DNA of 64,000 nt from Rattus norvegicus (Eukaryota > Chordata > Mammalia > Rodentia > Muridae), in contig NC_086021.1 of NCBI RefSeq assembly GCF_036323735.1, positions 159,994,976 to 160,058,975 on the forward strand. Reading direction: 5' to 3'. Made by a program: the position numbers and the translations under genes. Of the stretch, positions 10,184 to 23,119 are shown piece after piece (position 1 is the first letter of the stretch; every line of letters begins with the position of its first letter). The notes beneath the pieces are model-generated. The model saw only the letters and a program-made list of their open reading frames with translations. It was not told the DNA's origin and did not search any database.

Positions 10184-12961
10184 ACAAAAAGTCACCCATG
10201 TTTAAGAGGTTGACATAAGGTGACTTAGTGTGTGACTATAAGTACACACACCCTCATGTAGACTATAATCACCACTGAATGGCTGATAACACCCTGTACC
10301 ATGTCAGGACTAGGAAGGGGACTGAAATTGACCTCTTATTAATTACCGATTTTTCTCCAGAGGATATGTGCTAGAAAGAGAAGTAATGCCATTGTTTAAA
10401 CAAATTTTGCACAAACACTGTCTTTAGGAAGATTGTAACCAGCTTTACCCACTTTCCATCTAATCTGATTGAAGCAGATTTTCTACAAAATCTTTTTTTT
10501 TATTTCGTTGCTATTAAAAGATCATCTATTTGGATTGGCCTCAAACTCATAAGTTACCAGGTCTAGTGTATAAGTTCACAGATGATCTAACCAGAAGCTA
10601 AATTAAAACAGAAAAAAAAAAAGAAGAAGACAAAGAAGGGGATTTTCCCATGCAGTGGAATTTGCAGGGGAACTGACAGGTACTGCATTACTGAATACAT
10701 TTAGACTTTTCCAGCTCTGTTATAAGTCGGGCATCAGAATGCCTTTAGACTCTCTGCACTTACTCCATAATAATTATCCTTTAATACTCTTATAAATGAA
10801 CTTTCAGCTTATCTTCCATTAATTCTACAGAACAAGCAAAGCCATCTAGATAAAACGTTTAACCCTTCCGTGCTCTTCTCTATCAGAGGTAAAATAGAAA
10901 GCCTCTTGAATGGAATTTTGCCACACCCGTGCGTACTTGAATTCGGTTACCCGCCTCTCCTCCCAGTTCCAAGGGAGATTCACAGTAAGTGTGTGGAACG
11001 ACATGCCTCTAGGCATCTCCTGCGGGGAGGGCACGGTCTACATTTTCCTGCTGCTGCTCACGGCGTAGCAAATGGTGTCCAGGATGCTTGGCTAACAGGA
11101 GCCCATGGTAAGGTCAGATGCCAGAGGCAGGTGTCTTCCTTCATCCTCACATGGGGAAGCTCCCAGGCAGTAGAAGGACTTCAGTCTCAAAGCCTACCCT
11201 GCAAAGATGAGGTATCGTTCTAGGTAACAGACTTCCCCTCCTTGGCTCTGTGGCTTGTAAGGTAATAATGTCCTTCGTGTTTATTCCACAGGTCTATGGC
11301 ATGGTATGGTCAGGGCAGGCTGAACACAACACCAGAAAATTCCACTGCGCAGGTACTGTCCTACCTACTGATAGTGGAAACAATGTCTCATCTAAAGTGC
11401 AAAATGATTTTTGTCTAGTCTGGGAGCTCACTGAGAATGCCCCTGGGAGCAGTCCTCAACTGTAGGCAGGAGTCTGCGCAGGATCCCCTCAGGTCTACAG
11501 CACCACTGACTCTGGTGCAACAGTGTTGTTCATGCCAAAGCCAGCAGGGTGATGTGCAGGTTTAGGCTCCTCTCTCTCCTGCCCCTACCACAGTTCCCTG
11601 AGATTGTGAAGAATTCATTAGCTGTGGCTGTTTAGTCCCTGGGAATGAAGGCTGAGCCATCTCCAGCTGCCTCTGCTTAGCTTTCCAGCCTCACCTGGGG
11701 TGGTATCTTCCTGTCAGTCACCTTTGATCAAACCCTACCCAGAACTGAGTTATCATATCCACCTAGAGCTAGCAGAAGCATCTACCAGCTTATTCTGGGG
11801 GGTTCTCTAAGCAGATGAGTGTCTCCATTGTCTCTGGACTCCAGGGAGGCCCACACTATGCTTGATCTTCAGGAGCTACAAAAACAGACAAAGAAAAGGT
11901 CCAGTCCCCAGCTTCCCAGGGAGCTGGAGAAACTAGAATAGCCCAGAATAAACGCCCTGGTCTTAGGACCACGGAAGCACAGTTAAGTTAGGAATCCCTG
12001 TGTCAGGCTTACTTAGATGCTCTCCAGGATACAGCAATACCCCGGCTCTAAGTGCTAGCACCAAGACAGTCCAAGATCAAGGGTTAACGGACTAGGCATC
12101 TATTAAGATTTGTTCTTCCTCATCAGAGGCTAAAACCAGACATGAAAATGGTGGAAATAAAATCAACCTACACATCATGAACAACACAGGCAAAGATCCC
12201 AAGCTAAGCAGTGACATGCTGAGTTACCCCCAGAGGTATCGTCCTCTTACACAAACATCCTGGCCCGTGGCAAGTGTGAACAACTATGGGCGCTTGACCT
12301 GCTGATATACATGAGCCATGTCTGCTGCAACAGGCAACAGACTAAGAACACTCCGTGTTACAGCCTCAAATGTGGCGCATCTACATGTGGAGCGGAGTGG
12401 AACCTAACTCCTGGGTTAAGGCAGCAAAGGGACAGACACATAGTGAAGACAAAGATGACAAAGTCTTTTATTCCAATTTAGTCATCCATAGAGTGTCTGT
12501 AGGCTCCACTGAGGGTCAATGTTTTCTTTTGTTTGTTTGCTTGTTTATTGTTCGTTTTGCTTTGTCATTGTCTACATGTTGCTGTTTAGCAAGAATGACC
12601 CGTGAGTTTTTGCAAACTACCATGGGAATGGCTATAGTCCATACATCAGAGCTGTGATCTGCGGTGGGAGCTAACCATGTATGCTCAGCCGCGTATCCAC
12701 CGGAATTTGAGATTTTTAAGTCAATGAAGAGCAAGTGCTATGATTTTTTTTTGCCCCAACAGGTTGTCTGCCATATGAGTTGATTCTGTAGGCTTATCAA
12801 GGGCATTTTTTCCTTGATAATAATCCCCTTACCTTTGTCATTTGTCCAGTTTTTAGCTTGCTTAGTCATAAGGGCTCTTGGTCTGTAGAATTCTGGCCTT
12901 GTGGCTTAATCTGGTGTTTTATGACAAAGCTGTAGAAAGCATGCTTTTTTTTTCTTTTTAA

Positions 12962-12964
<3 letters not shown>
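10184..12964. other. Long unique intergenic sequence
   Basis: About 2.8 kb with no recognisable SINE, L1, RNA gene or coding exon. The 117-codon frame at 10870-11223 and the 71-codon frame at 11250-11465 show no known motif and are treated as chance. Repeat-free stretches this long are uncommon in this window and are a reasonable place to look for conserved non-coding sequence (especially 10680-11030). Confidence 0.5.

Positions 12965-13015
<51 letters not shown>
12965..13015. repeat. (TG)n microsatellite
   Basis: About 25 uninterrupted TG units. Confidence 0.98.
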
Positions 13016-13017
<2 letters not shown>

Positions 13018-13312
13018 CCATGCACATGCCATACTTCGTGTGTGGAGGTCAGAAGACAACCTCAGTTGTGGGTCCTCATCTTTGAACTTGGGTCTCTCTG
13101 TTGTTCACTACTATGTACAACCAGGATAGCTTCCCCACAAGCTTCCAGGGATTCTTCTGTCTCCATCTCCTATCATCCTGTCTTGAAACTGGGATTATGA
13201 AATGTACATGCTCTCCTACCACATATGACCTTTACACAGGCTATGGGTTTTGAACTCAGATCCTTATGTTTGCATGCAAGCACTATCCACTGAGAAATCT
13301 CCCCAGACTTAA
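13018..13312 (-). mobile_element. B4/RSINE-type composite SINE
   Basis: The block order 'gtgtggaggtcagaagacaa', 'gtgggtcctcatc' and, at the right end, 'atccactgagaaatctcccc' is that of older B4-type SINEs in reverse. Confidence 0.65.
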
Positions 13313-13479
13313 AGCTTTTAATGGGAAGCAGTTTAGAGTCCCAGTGTTTGTCTGCCTTTTATCCTCTTGTGGTGATGCCTACATCACAGACTGTACTTTC
13401 TAAGCATCCTGGCAGGATAGAAGTCAACGAGAGAAGGACACTGTGTCCTTAGATGGTAGGAGAGACTAAAGGGCTTTGT

Positions 13480-13640
13480 CACTGTGATGACTAGTTTTGA
13501 CTGTCAGCTTGACACAACTTAGAATCACTGGGGAGGAGAGTCTCAATGAAGGACTATCAACATTGGGCTGGCAGGTTGGGCATGTCTGTAGGGATACTCT
13601 TAATTAAGTTCATTGACATGGGAAGACCCAGGGGATCCAA
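13480..13640 (+). mobile_element. Rodent interspersed repeat, family not named
   Basis: 'tgatgactagttttgactgt', then 'cttgacacaacttagaatca', then 'gggcatgtctgtagggatac' is a familiar mammalian/rodent repeat block. I cannot name the family by eye. Confidence 0.45.
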
Positions 13641-13664
13641 CACCTATTTCTGGCCTCCATGTGC

Positions 13665-13665
<1 letters not shown>

Positions 13666-13711
<46 letters not shown>
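13666..13711. repeat. (CA)n microsatellite
   Basis: About 23 CA units. The His/Thr-repeat reading frames across it are artefacts. Confidence 0.98.
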
Positions 13712-13713
<2 letters not shown>

Positions 13714-14589
13714 TACACACCAGCGAGAAAACTCTGCTATTAAGGTTCAATTCCACCAAGACAGGACAGCCTCAGGGCTCGGCTCACTATGGAAGATTCC
13801 CGTTGTTAGCAGGTTCTCTGACCTTGTCCAGGGAATTCTAAGCCCCCACACTTACTCTACCTGAGGAATGTCATGTAGCCTCAATTACTTTATAGGACCA
13901 ATTTCCTTTCTTCTGACAAAACCTGTTCAGCCAGCACCTGAGATTCCTGAATGCTTCCCCCATGCTAATGAGACATTTCAGGTACCCTAAGTCTCTAGCC
14001 AGTGACCTTTGCCCATCCTGGATGTCCCTACCCTCAGTCCCCCAAAACCTTATAAGCCTTCAATCACCCTAAGTAAGGTTGATCTGCCTACTGACTTCGG
14101 GTCCTCGGCTTCTAAATCCCCTCTTCAACATCCCTGCTTGCACTGCCCTCATAGATTGTATCAGCCAATCCAGGAGGGCAGAGAGACCCACTCATGTCCA
14201 CAGATACACACGTGTACACATAAACAAAAAAGAATAAGGAAGAATAAACCATTTACAATATGTTATGTACTAGGAGCCACATAATTAACTGGACAAAATG
14301 GCACTGAGTGAGACTTAGTTTCTGATCTATTTGGTCAACAAATATTTATTCAGTGGTAATGATGTGCTGGACCCTGATCTTTGTATTCAGTAGACATAGA
14401 CTGTCTTTAGTAGACATAAATTCTGTCTTCATGGAGGATGTCTCTTCCTTCAATCTGAAATTCCTTGAGTTTCGTGCAATGTTGCAATCATTCCCTTGGC
14501 CTTGAGGAACTGGGCTCCAAAAGAACTGCAGAGAACGGCAACTCTATTATCAAGTTTCAACACTCGTAAGTATTGAGGCATGAAACCAG
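13712..14589. other. Unique intergenic sequence
   Basis: No gene or clear repeat was recognised. Confidence 0.5.
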
Positions 14590-14756
14590 GTGTGGTGGCT
14601 TGAAAGGAGAATGCCCCGCCCTAAGCCCCTATCTTTGAATGTTTGGTCCTTAGTTGATGGACCTGTTTTAGGCAAGCCCCCAATCAAATGTTCTCTTTTG
14701 TAAGTTGATTTGGTCTTGGTGTTTCTTCACAGCAACAGAAAAGTAACTAAGACACC
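14590..14756 (+). mobile_element. Rodent interspersed repeat fragment
   Basis: It ends 'cttggtgtttcttcacagca' then 'acagaaaagtaactaagaca', the reverse-complement version of the repeat type at 7897 and 29755. Confidence 0.45.
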
Positions 14757-15728
14757 ACAGATGTGTCCTGGGCTCTCAAGCAACCCCAGAGAAAGGACCT
14801 CAGGGCTAGGACACCTTCTCTCTGGAAGCCTATAGGCAGTGCCTGCCTTCTAATTCAAACAACCAACCACATGCTTTCAGATAGATGTCACAATTGAATC
14901 GCGATGCTGCGATATACCCAGGGTGGTGAGTCTGGTATAAAGACCTAAATTTCAAACAATGTAAGGAATGCACTGATGGTGGGTGAGAGTCTTGTCACCA
15001 AATAGTACTTGGGGAAAAATTAAAGTTCCCACAAAAGGGACTAGGACCGGAGAAACTCACCAGTGCATCAAGAACAACAGCACCCACCCCTTCCTCATGT
15101 TTTCTTCTTTCAGGTAAAGTTTCTTTATAGACTCTATGACATTCTTCCATTGGCTTTGAAGACAAAGGTACATAGCCACCAAAGCTCTTTGCAGGTGTCC
15201 CCTGGCCAGAGTGACCCACTTGTTTACTGCAGACTGAAGAAATTGCTAGGAAAGGAATCGTCCTAAAAGCATTTTCTGATCATTGTTAAGGAACTCAATC
15301 CTCTCTCTTAGATTAGAGATAAAGTCCTGATTACCAGAGCAAAGCACCTAGCAAATTCCATACTCATTCCCCCGATGGCATAATCCCCATGCCAATCAAT
15401 TGACCACCAAGCATACATACTCCCGCAATGTCATGTGTTAATGTCAGAGAATCTAATTACCATCTGATTCTTTCTCTATAAGGGGCAGAGCTCAAAACAA
15501 TATAACGTAACCGCATCATAACCAGACACAAAATAAGATGCTCATCCATTCCACGTGGACTCCAACTGCATCTCCCCTTAAAAAATCATCGTGTTTACTT
15601 TCTAAAGTGGTCCTCATGTCTGGCTATAGAACTTCCCGCTCTCATGGAAAATGCAGAATATAAGAAAATAACGGTTTCTCATAAGCATTTGAACCATCAA
15701 TAAGCCCTGTTAACAACAATTTTGGTAT

Positions 15729-15729
<1 letters not shown>
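14757..15729. other. Unique intergenic sequence
   Basis: No gene or repeat was recognised apart from the microsatellite at its right edge. Confidence 0.5.

Positions 15730-15823
<94 letters not shown>
15730..15823. repeat. Compound (TC)n(TG)n microsatellite
   Basis: About 41 bp of TC units (15730-15770) pass directly into about 53 bp of TG units (15771-15823), abutting a reversed B1. Confidence 0.97.
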
Positions 15824-15824
<1 letters not shown>

Positions 15825-15964
15825 GTTTTTGAGACAGGGCCTCCCTACATAGCTTTAGCCATCCTGGAACTAACTATATAGACCAGGCTGATTTCAAAGG
15901 CCCAGAAATCCACCTACCTCTGCCTCCTGCTGGGATTAACATGTGTGCCCCACCATGCCCAACT
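15824..15964 (-). mobile_element. B1 SINE
   Basis: Reversed B1: 'gtttttgagacagggcctcc', then 'atcctggaactaactatata', then 'ctgctgggattaacatgtg'. The TG array lies on its A-tail side. Confidence 0.85.
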
Positions 15965-16109
15965 TGGTACTTTACACAGTAATACTTTTCAGTCCATATA
16001 CAATTTTATAACTCGTTATCATGGTGTAGGAACAATTTGTTAACTATCTTCTTCACCTTGCATCATTTGACATTTTTCTTCCTGTGTACTTAGTATGTAG
16101 TTCATGGGT

Positions 16110-16425
16110 GTACATTCATGTTCACATATGTGTGGCTCCACATATGTGTGTAGCATATACGCACATATGTGTGACTTTATGTAGAGACTGAGGTTGATGA
16201 CCCTGCTCATTCTCCACCTTACTCACTCAGGCAGGATCTCTGAGTTGAGCCCAGAGCTTGCTGATATGGCTAGCATGGCTGGTCCGACCTTGCTCTCCTT
16301 TCCGAGGATGATAATTAGAGATGGCGGCCATGACTGCCCAGCACTCACACAGGTTCTGGAGAGCCCAACTCCAGGGTCTCATCCTTGCGCAGCAAACTCG
16401 AGCCGCTGAGCCATCTCCACAGTCC
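16110..16425 (-). mobile_element. B4/B3-type SINE
   Basis: ACATATGTGTG motifs lie at the left. At the right, 'gccgctgagccatctccaca' is the reversed SINE head. Confidence 0.6.
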
Positions 16426-17407
16426 CTCCTTTATCGGTGTTTTAACTCTTTTGTAAGCATATATCTTGAGATATAAGTGATAGCCTCTGGGTAGTAGGGG
16501 TATTTTGCTTTTTGTTTATTTTCTTTGTTTTTAATGTCTGTATTTTCAAGTTTCTCTCTCTCTTTCCTCCTTGTCTTTCTTCTCTTTCTTAACTTTTTCT
16601 GTGGCATCTGGTTCTGTTCTGGTTCTGATTCTGTGGGATTCTGAACAGTGGATAAGACAGGGTGGGGTTGACAAGATCCAACATCCTGTCCAGAGCAACA
16701 AGCAAGACATCACATGGCCCATCCGGTTCTTTCTGGTTACTTGGGAGTTCAGCTAGTTATCAGTTCCTTTTCCTGACCCGCCCTGGGGAGCCCTATGAAA
16801 CTGGGGATCCAGAAATTGGAAAGACTTAGCCCCTGAGTATCCACTGGTAGGATTTCAACACCTAGGCTACATAACAGAGCTGAGGTACCCTGAGGACCTT
16901 GCATGATACTAAGGGCCAAGAGATTGGATAGGCCTATCTCACAACATCATGTATTACTAGGAGCTGAGATGGAAACCTAAAAGGCCAGGCCTAACTGAAC
17001 CAGGGAAACCTGATACTTAGGAAAGCCTCTGGTGGGTTCGTGAGTTGTATGGGGAGGTGATTGAAAAGAAGCCTCCTATTTGTTTTAAAAAAAAAATTGG
17101 TTTAGCTATCGACTCTGCATGACCCCAATTGTTGTTGTTGTTGCCCCCAAGATGGTGTTGTGTGGCTTTGTGTGTTTTGTTTGCTCATTTTTTTGGCCGT
17201 TTCTACCTCCTGTACTTTCTGTGTTCTGTGCGTTGGTCTCGTTTGTGCTTTCTCCATGTCTTGTGTGTTTCTGAACCCCCATTAATCTTCTCCAGTTGCA
17301 GGTGGACTTGGGAGCCAGACCAAGCTCCAGCTGCTGCCTCACCCAAACCACTGGATGGAGCAATGTGGGTTCCTCCTCCCGCCCTGGGTGGCTTCGGGTG
17401 GCTTCGT

Positions 17408-17409
<2 letters not shown>
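16426..17409. other. Unassigned sequence
   Basis: No gene was recognised. Parts (16790-17090 and 17130-17300) have the look of retroviral non-coding sequence, but I cannot assign them. Confidence 0.35.
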
Positions 17410-17455
<46 letters not shown>

Positions 17456-17508
17456 ACACGCACATACACACACGTACACACATATACACACAGGTACACA
17501 CACACACA
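17410..17508. repeat. (CA)n microsatellite with interruptions
   Basis: About 22 perfect CA units (17410-17453) are followed by CACGTACA/CATACA interrupted units to about 17508. Confidence 0.97.
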
Positions 17509-18349
17509 ACCCTGTCGAGGCCCAAATCCACCACTGCCACTTGCCATGGCTGCTTCAGTAGCCAAGGCTCACACTGGATTCAGTTTAGCAGGGAGTCTAA
17601 TGTCTTTTGGGTCTGAGTAATGGTTGAAATATTGTTTTATGCTACTCTGCTGTATTGGAAAGCTTGTTCTGGAACTGGGAGTTTCTGTCCTATGTCAGGT
17701 GAGCCTATGTGTGTCCTATGCCACCTGATCTGGTTGCAGAAAACAAAAGGAGCAAGGTAGAGCAGCTAAAAAAATTAAACTATTGGTTTAACTGCCTAAA
17801 AGTTTTGCTAAGATACAAACCTTATCTCAAGATTTGTAAGACAAGTATATGACCTTTCTATACCTCAGGATTTATAAGCTTATTGGGTATGTTTTTAAAA
17901 GCTATAGAATCTGTAACAAAAGTAGCCTTAAAATGTATAACACAGGGTTAATAATTAGAAAGTTATATAGGTAATCTTAAAACAAAGGCGGAATACATCA
18001 ATGTCTATAGTTCTGGGCTAGTATCCAAATTTACTAACCTTGTTTTTTTTTTTAACTCCTGCAGTTCTGCTTCTGGCTAACTGTTCTAGAGAACATGGAT
18101 TAAATGGATTAAATGCTTAAGAGCTTACCCTGAGAAAGGCTCAAGGCTATACTGGAATCCCAAACACTCCATGTAGTTGCCAGCCAACTAAAGTTAGGAC
18201 CGCAACTGTTAAACACCAGCGACCAGGATAGTCCTGTCTCGTGGTGCAGCAAGACAATGACCGAAGCAATCTGGCAAAGAGACTCTGCAATGTCTCCTTA
18301 CCTAAGGCCTGTCCAGGCTAACAGAAGCCAACTTAAGAATGCACATGTA

Positions 18350-18516
18350 GGGCTGGAGAGATGGCTCAGCGGTTAAGAGCACTGGCTGCTCTTCCAGAGG
18401 TCCTGAGTTCAATTCCCCGCAACCACATGGTGGCTCACAACCATCTGTAATGGGATCTGATGCTCTCTTCTGGTGCTTCTGAAGACAGCAACAGTATACT
18501 CATATACATAAAAAAA
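18350..18516 (+). mobile_element. B2 SINE
   Basis: Near-consensus B2. The target duplication aagaatgcacatg/aagaatgcatatg flanks it (18334 and 18517) with one base difference. Confidence 0.93.
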
Positions 18517-19004
18517 AGAATGCATATGCAATTTTCGTGTCTTTGCTAACTTTGTTAAGCTTTAGCTATCTTGATAGACAGGGGCCTACAAGAAACTGTG
18601 ATATTCTGCAATGCTGCACTATGAGAGGACCAGGAAAATGAAGTTGGCAATTTTCCTATGGACTGTATTTATGACTTGAAGTTTTATCTCGATATTAAAA
18701 GACCTTCAATTCAAGAACTGTAATTTTTTTAAAGGCTAAACTTAACAGGGGCAAAACTGTAGAATCCTAATCTTAATAGTCGCCTGATGGATGATCGAAT
18801 TCTGTACAAATATAATTGATTCACAAGTACAAGCTCGGCTTAGTCTCCTGTGTGTTTTCAAAGCTAAACGTAAAACAAGTAACTAAAAACAAGAAAAGCT
18901 TATTTAAAATCATGTATACTTAATAGAGGTCCCTCAAAACTCTTCAGAGATTTGCGAAATATGGTATTTAAAATGTTTAGCAGAAAGAGCTTCTGTCAAA
19001 GTTT

Positions 19005-19583
19005 AGAGCAGCGACTCAAGGAATGGCCATTCAGAGCCTGCCCCACATGTGGCCCATATATACACAGCCACCAAAATTAGATAAGATTGATGAAGCTAAA
19101 AAATGCATGTGGAAAGGGACTGGATATAGCTCCTGAGAGATAACATCCAGAGCATGTCCAATACAGAGGTCAATGCTAGCAGCAAACCACTGAACTGAGA
19201 ACAGGACCCCCTTTGGGGGAATTAGAGGAAGGATTGAAAGAGTTGAAGGAGCTTGCAACCCCATAAAACCAACAATGCCAACCAACTAGAGCTTCCAGGG
19301 ACTAAACCACTACTGAAAGACTTTACATGGACTGGCCCAGGGCTCCAACTGCATATGTAGCAGAGAATAGCCTTGTTGGGGCACCAGTGGAAGAGGAAGC
19401 CCTTGGTCCTGCCAAGGATGAACCCCAATGCAGGGGAATACAGTGGGGGTCAGTAAGGGGGATGGATGGGGGAATACCTGTATGGGGGAGGTAGGGAGGG
19501 GGCTTATGGACAGGAAACCAGGAAAGGGAATAACATTTGAAATGTAAATAAAGAAATAAATCTAATTAAACAAGAAAAGAAAA
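19005..19583 (+). mobile_element. L1 3' end (ORF2 tail and 3' UTR)
   Basis: It starts inside the end of ORF2 ('tggggcaggctc'-type sequence is visible in reverse), passes through the 3' UTR block 'agcaaaccactgaactgaga', 'gcaccagtggaagaggaagc' and a G-rich tract, and ends in an A-rich tail at about 19540-19583. It is 5'-truncated and non-functional. Confidence 0.88.
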
Positions 19584-19609
19584 GGCAGCAGCAGCAGCAG
19601 CAGCAGCAA
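19584..19609. repeat. (GCA)n microsatellite at the L1 tail
   Basis: Eight GCA units directly follow the L1 A-rich tail. Confidence 0.95.
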
Positions 19610-19875
19610 GGCTATTCCTAGGTCCTAAAACTGTAGGAGAATACCAGGAAATGAAGTTTTGAGCAGGCAGCTACTAGGATGGGATGGTCTGCCCTGTACT
19701 AGATTATTTCTCACATTTACTAACCAGGATACTACAGAATTCTACAGGCTTCGGGGCAGAACAGAGACCTCAAACTCAGAAACTACTCTCTCGGACTCCA
19801 GAATGCTGAGATTGCCAACTATGTATCACCCCATGGAAGCAGGAAATAAAAAGAAACGATATTCAAAAGAAAGAA

Positions 19876-19923
<48 letters not shown>
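19876..19923. repeat. (GA)n microsatellite
   Basis: About 24 GA units. The Arg/Glu and Leu/Ser repeat frames across it are artefacts. Confidence 0.97.
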
Positions 19924-19926
<3 letters not shown>

Positions 19927-20786
19927 TTCTGTGATTGACAGAGATACCAGATTCTAGCAGCAACTCTAAAGTCTCCAAAGAAGACAGATGGGGCACTGTC
20001 AACTCTACCTGGGTCTGGCAGCTGAAGGCCAGTGCTGCTCTGAGTGGCAGGTAAAGATGGAGTACTGTTCTGTATGATAGCCGAAGGCTGGTGCCTGCCC
20101 CAGAGAAGCCCTGAAGGCCCCAGGAGCCTAGGGCAACCATCCAGGTAGCTGGTACGTGTCCGCAATTTTAGCTGATAGACCATATACTTCCTGCTATAAT
20201 TTATCCTTCTCAGGTCTCTGATGGTGTCTGACAGCTCACTGAAGATCCATCAATTTATCAGCTCCCTGGTCAATGCATTTCAGACATAAAAGCCAGGCCT
20301 TACTTTTCTGGAGCCATTAGGTCACCTGACAAGAAAGGCAGCGCTTTCTTACTAATGGGCTTCATATTAGAGGATAAACAAGTTTATTTTATTTTTTAAA
20401 GGAATTTTCTTTGCAAAGACTTCTCTCAGCAATCAACCACTTATGTCTATTTAATGATAAATAAGTGGATAAAAAAGTTAAAAGTTTCTATAAATTATAA
20501 AATTCTAAAAATAATTTAATTATAAACATCTGAGGATATAAAAGCCTAAATAAGTTGTAAGAGTCTAAAAAATATGATTTAAAATGTATAAACGCAAGGT
20601 ACTCTGTGCTATTGTTATATTAAGATTTCAAAAGTTCAGAGTTTTAACAGTAATCAATGGAGTTCTGATAAGCTGGTAAAAGCATTGACTACTAGTATTA
20701 GTCATAAACTCAAGATTTTCAATTTCCTTTTATTGTCTTCTAAATATAAACTTAAAGATGCTCCTCGTCATACTAAAAACACCTCT

Positions 20787-20788
<2 letters not shown>

Positions 20789-20845
<57 letters not shown>
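20789..20845. repeat. (TA)n microsatellite
   Basis: About 28 perfect TA units in an AT-rich setting. The alternating Ile-Tyr frame is an artefact. Confidence 0.98.
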
Positions 20846-20847
<2 letters not shown>

Positions 20848-21759
20848 CTCTGGACAAAGAAAAATATGTTCATGCTTTTAATGCAAAACCATAGCTTTTG
20901 CCCTGACTTGAAGGAATGAGTCTACTCCAGCTGTTTTACCTACACTTCTTTGCCTCTTTTTCTACATCATGGATTTCATTCACGTTACAGACAATGGTAA
21001 TATAAGGTTCAGGGAGCCAAGAAAGTCCTACGACTTAGATCCACCTCTCACAGGTCAAATGGACTCCATATAAGTGCTCCTGTCAATCAACAGCCTAAGC
21101 TTTCCTGTCTAGTTTCTAGGGGAAACTCTAAACATAAACCTTTGTTCACATTATTTAACTTCTGTTCCAAGTCTGTATCTGCTCTGGCAGAGATCCACTC
21201 AGCAGATAGACTAGAAATCAGCTGCAGACTTCAAACTTCTCCAGAGGTGCAGTACTACCAGCCCCAGTGGTCCTACGAAACCAGAAATCTCTGTACTTGT
21301 GATGTAGGGCAGCCCAATTGATGTGACTGATCCTTCCTCTTCTCTTCAAATGGGTCGGCAAACCAGATTCATTAGAAGATGAATACCCCACTGCCCTAAT
21401 CCCCTCCCAGCCTTTGGTGAACATTCCAGCCTTCCTAGGCCCCATGACAGCATCCTAATTTCAGCAGGAAGTGGAGCCTCAACAGAAGGCTAGAAGAACA
21501 GCTTCAAAGGAAACTCCTTGGCAAAGGGAGCACAAAGGCCACCTATCAGACCTCCTGGCATACCAGTATTATGCAGCCTTAAGATATTTGTTCTATCTAT
21601 GCTAACCAAACAGATATACTTTATGAATGGGCCATGCATCTTTTGATAAATTCCAAATACTGTTTCCCTGTAGATAAAGAATGCTAAGACCCAGCCAGGG
21701 ACTTGAGAGGGACACATAAAACAAGGATAGAATGAAGAACCAGCCTGCCTTCATCTTGG

Positions 21760-22198
21760 ATTTAAAATTCCTCTAATAGAAATGACAAACTAGCTTCATT
21801 CCTGTTTATCATGAAGTATACTTCTCAAAGGATTGGACCATAGCCCATCTGTAACCTTAACTAAAAATGGCTCTGTACTGCCTGTTTCAGAAATGGTAAC
21901 CATGGTAACCATGTCACCATTTGCCTCCTTTGTTTCAGAGGCTGCAGTTATGACTAACTTGTTATGTTATGTTCTGTTCCTGTAACCCTGCCTATTTTGC
22001 CCGCCAAATCCTCTATTTTGAAACTTCTTATCCCTGAGCTATAAAAACTTTGTCTTTTTCACATCCAAAGCTGATCTCTAGCATCTGTTTTTAGGGACAG
22101 ATAGCCCATGTTCATACACACAAAAAACTTGCTTGAATTAATTTAGCCATGGTGATTTGGGTTAGTGGTCTTTCTCCTTGCATCTTTGGGATTAACAT
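21760..22198 (+). mobile_element. Probable endogenous retroviral LTR (degenerate)
   Basis: It has the layout of a gammaretrovirus-type LTR: a TATA-like 'ctataaaaac' at about 22041, followed by 'cacatccaaagctgatctct', an A-rich run near 22121, and U5-like 'ggtgatttgggttagtggtc', ending '...ttaaca' near 22198. The left boundary and target duplication are not resolved. No coding capacity is attached. Confidence 0.5.
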
Positions 22199-23119
22199 TT
22201 CCCCAAAGGAAAAATGTCTTTATTTTGTGTGTTTGTGTGTTATATTACAGTAACCCAAGAGTGTGCAAGAACATAGGGAAAAAGTGGGTAAACTCTTGGG
22301 CCTTTCCTCTCCAACTTGCTTTTTCGTTGTGGTATTTCAATTATAGTCATAGAAACCCTAACTAAGAAAGAGTGGTCTGTCACAATCAGACCAAACCGAC
22401 CATCTCTGTGGAATCAGCATAGCGTGTATTCCTTCACTGGGGTCCCAGGTTTACACCCTCATGGATATCGCCAATGTCAAGGACTACTGCAGGGAAGAGC
22501 CTTGTCATTCCCCAGGACAGACAGCATGGAGGTCCTTACCTTTTCTTTCCTGGGCCTCTTCACATCTCCCTCTCGTTTCATCTCGCCTCCAAACCTCCCA
22601 AGCTTGCTTTGTCACCAGTAATGCAGCTGTTGTGGCTCTAGAGTCCAGGTCAGGTGCCAACTGTGAGCTTCAGTCCTTGAAATGGAGGCCACCTAGGGAA
22701 GTCAGAGTACAAGGGTGGGGCCTTCAGTGATGGTCAGGGAGTCCCTGCTCACTTTTCCTTGTGCCTTCCAAAATTTATACTTCCGGAACTCTCTGGTGGT
22801 GGCTGCTCCTGGAACTCCAGACAAGGGTGTTACCTTCTCAGGCTCCACGTTGAGTCCTTACCCCAATCAGTCTTTATATATGTTACTATGTCAGCATTGT
22901 AAGCACAGCTGGACCCCAGCAGAGCCCCAATGGACCGATGAACAAGGCCTCTGTCCCCACTTCTGCCTGTCACCATAACTCTGGTCACAGCACCTTGTCT
23001 TTATTCTCCCCTATTGAATGTCCCTTCCCGAAAGACATTTCTGATCCCAAATTTCACCACAGCGGCTATTTTTTTCCTGCTCTGTCTGGATCTCAAACTG
23101 TTTCTGTGATACTGTCCCC
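22199..23119. other. Unassigned sequence
   Basis: No gene or clear repeat was recognised. It leads directly into the pentamer minisatellite. Confidence 0.45.

Larger units (their letters stand above)
17509..21759. other. AT-rich non-coding region, possibly ERV-derived, with later insertions
   Basis: No open frame or protein motif survives. The region leads into the LTR-like block at about 21760-22198, so it may be non-coding internal sequence of an old endogenous retrovirus. That is inference only. Embedded later insertions are a B2 (18350), an L1 3' end (19005) and three microsatellites, listed separately. Confidence 0.35.

Noticed and set aside
17106..17620. Frames of 106-163 codons around the CA microsatellite
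   Set aside because: Each is dominated by His/Thr or Val/Cys repeat translation, with no domain outside the repeat.
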